From positions 1 to 31,134 of the forward strand of contig JASCIV010000217.1 in the NCBI GenBank assembly GCA_030374735.1: a stretch of 31,134 bases of DNA, in the 5' to 3' direction. The notes beneath the pieces are model-generated. The model was not told the origin of the DNA. It worked only from the letters and a program-made list of their open reading frames with translations, and searched no databases. Every line of letters begins with the position of its first letter. Position 1 is the stretch's first letter. The stretch is from Gracilaria caudata (Eukaryota; Rhodophyta; Florideophyceae; Gracilariales; Gracilariaceae). The position numbers were made by a program, and so were the translations under genes. Of the stretch, positions 26,258-31,134 are shown one piece after another.

Positions 26258-26967
26258 TGGCTTTCATCTGTTGAAGGTCATTGCCAAGTGTACGGATCAA
26301 AGTAGCAACCGCTAACCATGCGTGCAGCAGCATAACGCGATTACGTCATGTGCGTGCCAGTCGAGCACGAAAGGCTGTGCCTGATAAAGCATAATCCTTC
26401 ATTGCTCTTCAATCGCCGCGACGTCCCGGCGGCGCCAACTCGACTGCTATCTCATAGGTCTCTCGCTGGTCCTCTTCTGCGATAGAATCGCTGACGCAAG
26501 CGCACCTCAGCCCAGCGCATGCGGAACTTTCCGCTCGACCGAACTCGGGCTCGCCCCGCATTGCCACGCGTGGCAAGGCGGATAAAACAAATTCGCCGAA
26601 TCTATCAAGGCCGCCTCGCGGCGCTCGCCGCGTCGCCACGTGCCGCACACGCTGCCCACCCAACGCGCGCCAAGTGTATCTCGCGCCCCGCAGTGAGCAA
26701 CCAAGCTTGCACGCGGCGTGCTCACACGCGGCGCGCCCTCGCACCCAGAGGCAGCCGCCTCCTGCGCGTGCCGCCGGCAGCACGCACTCCATGACCGTCA
26801 TGGTGTCACGCGCTCGGGGCTCACACACATAGGAACACTGGCTGGCCACAACACGCCCCGTGCACCCGCTACACGTCCCCCGTCACCGCGCGCCTGCTCG
26901 CGTTTGCTCGTCTCCGTCGCGAGCTCTCTCGCCGCCTGTATCGCTCTGCGCTTGCGCGCTAGTGCAC
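26258..26967. promoter_or_regulatory. GC-rich promoter region of PI4K-beta
   Basis: This 710-bp stretch precedes the PI4K-beta gene. From about 26410 on it is very CpG-rich, like the other two GC islands in the window. Long open frames on both strands are Arg/Ala-rich and start with non-ATG codons, so I take them as chance. No TATA box was identified. Confidence 0.45.
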
Positions 26968-29739
26968 ATGTGGGGCTTCCGGTCTCCGGCTACCAGCGGC
27001 GAGGCGCATGCGCCACCGTCAGCGTCGCGTCAGCCGTTGGAGATTCGCGTACGCGATCTCGATGCGGAGCGACCGCGTGTTGCGCCTGTGTCCACGCCGT
27101 TGTCGATGGGCGGCTTGCTCAGACTGTTTCGCTCCGAGTTTTTTGACGCCTTCATGGCCGTCACCTATTTGTATCGCTACCGTGAGTCTCGTGGTGTGCA
27201 TGACTACCTTTGTAATGAGCTCTACAAGTTGGATGACGCCGATTTGGAAACTTTTATGCCTCAGATTTGTAACCTTCTTGTGCATCATGCGCGCGATTCT
27301 CCGGGCTTGGAGCGCTTTATTATGGACCGTTGCGCTGACTCTATGCACGTTGCATTGCAGGTGTTCTGGTTTCTGCAGGCTGCCGTCGAGGATGCTTCTC
27401 GTAGTCCCACCAAACAGATGGAGTCAAGATGTCGTTTGCTTCGCACTCGCTGCGAGACTGCCGCTGTAAACGGCTCCAAACATGTCATGTTACAAGCCGC
27501 TGCCTCGCGAATTTCAGCCGCGCTCGTTGCTAACGAGTCTCCGTTTTCGAGAAAGAAGCACGTCAATTGCGCTTCGCTATTCCCGTCGAGCAGTGCCGGC
27601 CAATTAGGCGTGAGCGACAAGCCAGAAAAGTCTACCATGACGCTTTTGATCGAAGGGCGCGTCAACATACAGTCTCAGACAGACACCGTTGTGTCTGATT
27701 CCGAACTTGAACCTGACTCGGAGTCATCGTCTCAACCCGACACTTCTGCTGTTTCTACTCCTACTAATGAACAAACTGACATACTACCGGCTCAAGTGCA
27801 ACAACTATCAATAACAGAACGACCTAGCGACAACAAACCGCCAACTCATCGTCGCCACCACTCCGCGAGTCTTGAAACAATTAATGAGAATCGGCCATTG
27901 ACCGACCACAAACTTGCGCCAACTCCGGATACCGAGTCCGTTACAGTGAGCGATTTGCCACACGATTCGGAAGAGCTGAAGCCAAACACTAGCAGCTCCA
28001 AACTGATTCCCCAGAATACCGCAGAGGCCGACATGGATTATGACCCCGTAACTCTACTAACTATGAAACAAGAGCGTTTCGATTACTTCACCGATTCTAT
28101 TTCTATAGCAAAGGCTTTCGTTAGTCTCTCTTTGTCAACACGCGAATTACCGCAGGATCAGCGGCAAAGTCATCTCACTAAAGGGTTGAATAAGATCAAC
28201 GATGTCCTTCTGCGACGTATGAAGGGCGAGCCGGGAATCCCCCTCATGGATGATGCCACAGTGCCGAATCCCTGCGAGGTTGCAGAACTCGGTGTTCAGG
28301 CAGCACTGCGCAGCGTGCACTTGCCTCTGACTCGTGCCAGTTCGAAGGCATTGCGAATGTTGCGAATCCACGCAGAAGAAGCTGTCATTCTTACGTCACG
28401 TACCAGAGCGCCGTATCTCGTCAATATTGAAATTCTTCCAACGGAAATGACGTGCTCTGACAAGCTGCTGTTCTGCGAGCAGAGAGTGGCTGCAATGAAG
28501 GAGGAGAGAGATAAGGTTGAAAACGTGCCGAGTGTCTCATCAGAGACTGAGAGACAGAGCAACGGAATTACAAAGAATGAATCAGGCAAGGTCGGGAAAA
28601 AGTCAATCCCCGCCAAATCGGGAAAGCAGAGCCCTGGCAGCAAATCTGCTGGACCTACTTCGGTGCGCAGGCTAAGCGAGATGACCCCTCGTGAGCGTCA
28701 ATTAGCGAATGTTCGAAAGGCCATTTATGGCGATGCATACACTCGCCAGCCTGAGCTGTTTGCCAGAGCTGAAGAAACCCTTAAAGAATCTGTCGACCTA
28801 GAGGACCCAGAACAAAAAGCCAGACAAGCAGTAATTCTTGGTGTGTATGGCGAACTATGGACTTGGAAGGAGGAGCGCATACTTTCAAAGTCACCATTCA
28901 AAAACTGGACGGGAACCAAACTCATGCCTTTTATCGTGAAGGCTGGCGATGATCTTCGTCAAGAACAGCTCGCGATTCAGCTCATATATCAGCTTAAGAA
29001 GATTTTTGAAGAAGAAGCTGTAGACGTATTCTTGAGGCCCTTTACAGTTATGAGTGTGTCGTCCGAAGCGGGATTTGTGGAAGTTCTCACCGATTCTGTT
29101 TCTGTTCATTCATTGAAGAAGAGAACGCCGAATTTTGTTTCCTTGCTCGATTACTTTGAGCGCGCGTATGGTCAGATCGGAAGCCGTTCTTTCAAAGCTG
29201 CGCAAAGAAGATTTATCCGATCCATGGCGGGCTACTCCTTGGTTACCTTCTTTTTGCAGATCAAGGATAGGCACAATGGAAATATCATGATTGACGCACA
29301 GGGGCGAATCATCCACATTGACTTCGGTTTCATGTTAACAAACTCACCTGGCGCGATCAAGTTTGAGAATGTTCCTTTTAAGCTCACTGAAGAGTACTTG
29401 CAGGTTATCTGCGCGCAAAAGAATGTTCAGGATCTCACTGAGGCATCGAAGACAGAAGGATACAGGTATTTCCAAGAACTGTTTGTTCTCGGGATGCTGG
29501 CTGTAAGAAAACACCAAGACAAGATAACAACTCTTGTCGAGATTATGACCGAGGGAACAACTATGCCATGCATGACTGGAGGTCATTCAATTGTAGAAGC
29601 TTTGCGGAGCCGGTTTGCTGTGGGGGTGCCTGAGGAACAGTGCATCAACTATGGACTTGGTCTCATAGAAGAATCGAGATTGTCGTGGCGTTCGGCAGGA
29701 TACGACCGGTTCCAAGCTTACTCCAATGGATATCGATAG
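26968..29739 (+). CDS. Phosphatidylinositol 4-kinase beta (type III)
   Basis: PI4K-beta makes PI4P on Golgi/trans-Golgi membranes, recruiting coat adaptors and lipid-transfer proteins. The 923-residue single-exon protein starts at ATG 26968; a later ATG (residue 47, MGGLLRLFRSEFFDAF) is possible. The helical (lipid kinase unique) domain spans about 48-145, with FFDAFMAVTYLYRYRESRG and VALQVFWFLQAAVED. Residues 190-560 are Ser/Thr/Glu-rich and poorly conserved. The kinase domain runs from about 645 to the end: LMPFIVKAGDDLRQEQLA (Lys658), KDRHNGNIMIDAQG (catalytic Asp767, Asn772), HIDFGFML (metal-binding Asp785), ending FQAYSNGYR. The order and C-terminal tail match human PI4KB. A polyadenylation-type AATAAA lies 118 bases after the stop. 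The golgin two genes upstream is also a Golgi protein. Confidence 0.95.
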   Translation: MWGFRSPATSGEAHAPPSASRQPLEIRVRDLDAERPRVAPVSTPLSMGGLLRLFRSEFFDAFMAVTYLYRYRESRGVHDYLCNELYKLDDADLETFMPQICNLLVHHARDSPGLERFIMDRCADSMHVALQVFWFLQAAVEDASRSPTKQMESRCRLLRTRCETAAVNGSKHVMLQAAASRISAALVANESPFSRKKHVNCASLFPSSSAGQLGVSDKPEKSTMTLLIEGRVNIQSQTDTVVSDSELEPDSESSSQPDTSAVSTPTNEQTDILPAQVQQLSITERPSDNKPPTHRRHHSASLETINENRPLTDHKLAPTPDTESVTVSDLPHDSEELKPNTSSSKLIPQNTAEADMDYDPVTLLTMKQERFDYFTDSISIAKAFVSLSLSTRELPQDQRQSHLTKGLNKINDVLLRRMKGEPGIPLMDDATVPNPCEVAELGVQAALRSVHLPLTRASSKALRMLRIHAEEAVILTSRTRAPYLVNIEILPTEMTCSDKLLFCEQRVAAMKEERDKVENVPSVSSETERQSNGITKNESGKVGKKSIPAKSGKQSPGSKSAGPTSVRRLSEMTPRERQLANVRKAIYGDAYTRQPELFARAEETLKESVDLEDPEQKARQAVILGVYGELWTWKEERILSKSPFKNWTGTKLMPFIVKAGDDLRQEQLAIQLIYQLKKIFEEEAVDVFLRPFTVMSVSSEAGFVEVLTDSVSVHSLKKRTPNFVSLLDYFERAYGQIGSRSFKAAQRRFIRSMAGYSLVTFFLQIKDRHNGNIMIDAQGRIIHIDFGFMLTNSPGAIKFENVPFKLTEEYLQVICAQKNVQDLTEASKTEGYRYFQELFVLGMLAVRKHQDKITTLVEIMTEGTTMPCMTGGHSIVEALRSRFAVGVPEEQCINYGLGLIEESRLSWRSAGYDRFQAYSNGYR

Positions 29740-29856
29740 TTTTATACATATATCACTGACTGTTGTGGGGGGATTTGTATATTTTGTCCTGAAGCGAAAG
29801 AGGCCGTTCATGTTGTAGGTACTCTGTCCATGTAGTCTTTTCCGAGATACTTCATT

Positions 29857-29862
29857 AATAAA
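29857..29862 (+). terminator. Polyadenylation signal of PI4K-beta
   Basis: AATAAA occurs 118 bases after the PI4K-beta stop codon, a normal distance for a eukaryotic poly(A) signal. No cleavage data are available. Confidence 0.5.
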
Positions 29863-30080
29863 CTCCCTACTGGATCGTGATGTACATCTCTCTGGTCATT
29901 GTCTTGTTTGAGAGACACCTGTATACAATATTAGTTCGTCCGAGCTTTGAGCGAATAAGAGTATTACACCATGCTGATGCTCTCATCGGCGTGCGTATCA
30001 CGCTTCTGAGCCATTTGGGTAAAATAAGAATTGGTTGCTGCTTGGTTGTGTTAGGAATTAGAGCACAACTTCCACAATAA

Positions 30081-30099
30081 AGAAGAAGAAGAAGAAGAA
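30081..30099 (+). repeat. AGA trinucleotide microsatellite
   Basis: About six AGA units follow directly after an AATAAA. This is a simple-sequence repeat in noncoding DNA. Confidence 0.9.
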
Positions 30100-30122
30100 A
30101 GGGTTGAAATTTTCAACTTGAA

Positions 30123-30350
30123 ATGGTTAACACCCGTCACAAGGGTGACAAGGTTAGCCCTCTTAACTTACCTTCGTACTCTGTACCTTCGTACCTTCCT
30201 AGTGTTCCTACATTCGTAGTCTTTCAAGACATTTGTAGAGGACTCCTTAGATACATGCGCCAATCCGGCGAAGTACTGCGTTCATGGGAGGACGGGAAAC
30301 TCGGCCAAACGATCGGTCAGCGTACCGGAAGTCCATGCGGACCTAGGTGA
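30123..30350 (+). other. Unassigned 75-residue open frame, possibly Gag-like start
   Basis: An ATG-started frame opens MVNTRHKGDK. Several Ty3/gypsy Gag proteins begin MVNTR, but nothing after that is recognisable and the frame soon ends. With the LTR-like motif at 30049 it might be a retrotransposon remnant. It may equally be a chance frame. Confidence 0.15.
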
Positions 30351-31041
30351 CACGTCGTTTGAATGCCTCCGTCTAGCTGCCCGTATGCAGTATGTCATAA
30401 GCCGGTCATCGGAGGAAGACCCTGCCGCCGTTTCCCCGAGTTTTCCCTCTGAAGTCAGAGCTCCAAACGATTCTCTGGACGGGGTTTTGTCAAAGGAAAG
30501 GCCCTAAGTTGGATAACGGTGAAAAGCTACGGGCTGCTCTTCCATCTCTCTCTTCGTGCATCGACTAAGCTGGCTCTTACACCTGGTCTCGGTGATGATA
30601 TGAGTGTTGGGTGGAAGGATCGCTGTTCGTGGCTTCTTGGGTGGCCAACTTGGCACGTGAGAAGCGCCCATTGTCATATTTTTTCTCTGCCGACGGTCTC
30701 TAGAGGTTGAATTGAGAGCGGAATGAAAGAAGGCGACAAGAGTCGGTAGCTTAATGCTTCTGAATTCGAAAGAACCTGAGGGACCTAATGTGTCCTTGTC
30801 GTAGCCTGGGAGTGTAGCCTCCCCAGAGACAACGTAAGAGCACATAGTGCCAATAACAGGTTGAACAAATATCCTAGGCTAGACATCCTTTGTGTTCAAA
30901 ACTGGATTGCAGGATAAAGTTTGCTGACTGGTTGAAAGCTCGTCGTTGTGTTGCACGAGTTAGGATACCAAAAAGGCTGAACAGCGACAAGGACTCAGTG
31001 CTAAAGATTCTTCTGTCGTTTATACAACGTCTCTGATTCTC

Positions 31042-31134
31042 TCTCTCTCTCTCTCTCTCTCATTTACGAAACGCACACGCCAATTCCGCGTTGCGCGTGG
31101 GTTGCTAACGACCCAACACCTATAACACTCCTAT
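31042..31134 (-). repeat. Right arm of window-terminal inverted repeat, with CT microsatellite
   Basis: This is the inverse copy of 56-148, with a single mismatch and no gap. The CT tract spans 31039-31061 (23 nt), three bases longer than the GA tract of the left arm. The copy reaches the window's last base, so its outer part is cut off. Confidence 0.9.

Larger units (their letters stand above)
29740..31041. other. 1.3 kb without a recognised gene, repeat-like
   Basis: This stretch downstream of PI4K-beta holds its 3' end (AATAAA at 29857-29862). A second AATAAA (30076-30081) runs into an AGA trinucleotide run (30081-30099). Near 30049 a TGTTAGGAATTA motif resembles the start of some copia LTRs, and an ATG-started 75-residue frame follows at 30123. 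The rest shows only broken short frames on both strands. I take it as mostly noncoding, possibly decayed repeat DNA. Confidence 0.5.

Noticed and set aside
1..31134. A circular molecule or plasmid, suggested by matching ends
   Set aside because: The end repeats are inverted, not direct, and the genes are ordinary nuclear genes.
1..31134. CRISPR array, tRNA, rRNA or bacterial operon
   Set aside because: No regularly spaced direct repeats, cloverleaf or Shine-Dalgarno-linked gene strings were seen. Gene content is eukaryotic.

Overview
The window looks like nuclear DNA of a photosynthetic eukaryote, most likely a mesophilic, intron-poor red alga (Rhodophyta). This is inferred from gene content. 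It encodes a plastid-targeted Mg-chelatase H subunit, a plant-type MPBQ/MSBQ methyltransferase with a transit peptide and a nuclear-encoded plastid-type ribosomal protein S15. Alongside them are purely eukaryotic genes: UFC1, ATE1, U2A', a BRSK/AMPK-related kinase, a GRAB-domain golgin and PI4K-beta. Species cannot be fixed from the sequence alone. Large genes (up to 5.5 kb) are single open frames. Introns were found only in two very small genes, and all four are 70-98 bp GT-AG introns.

Layout, left to right: an inverted-repeat arm (56-148); UFC1 (-, three exons); a gene-poor stretch with a possible zinc-ribbon fragment; VTE3-type methyltransferase (+); arginyltransferase ATE1 (-); ChlH (-); U2 snRNP A' (+); BRSK-like kinase (-); an SVIP-like p97/VCP-binding small protein (-, three exons); an exonuclease III/AP-endonuclease family protein (+); a 1831-residue GRAB golgin (+); uS15 (+); a secreted Asp/Lys-rich and Cys-rich protein (+); PI4K-beta (+); and about 1.4 kb of probably noncoding, repeat-like DNA ending in the inverse copy of the left arm. 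Genes are spaced by about 0.2-1.4 kb and there is no operon logic. GC-rich, CpG-dense stretches sit over the ChlH/U2A', kinase/SVIP/AP-endonuclease and PI4K-beta 5' regions.

By function, ChlH, the methyltransferase and uS15 serve the plastid. The golgin and PI4K-beta both act at the Golgi. UFC1 (ufmylation), ATE1 (N-degron arginylation) and the SVIP-like protein (p97) all belong to protein quality control. This clustering may be chance.

The points most worth a second look are: (1) a region in the middle of ATE1 that resembles the tRNA-binding Add-1 domain of arginyl-tRNA synthetase; (2) the SVIP-like protein with an exact VIM motif; (3) an AP endonuclease that has lost the conserved Tyr-Val-Pro-Asn active-site loop; (4) the near-perfect inverted repeat at the two ends of the window. 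All domain calls come from reading the sequence; no database search was possible.
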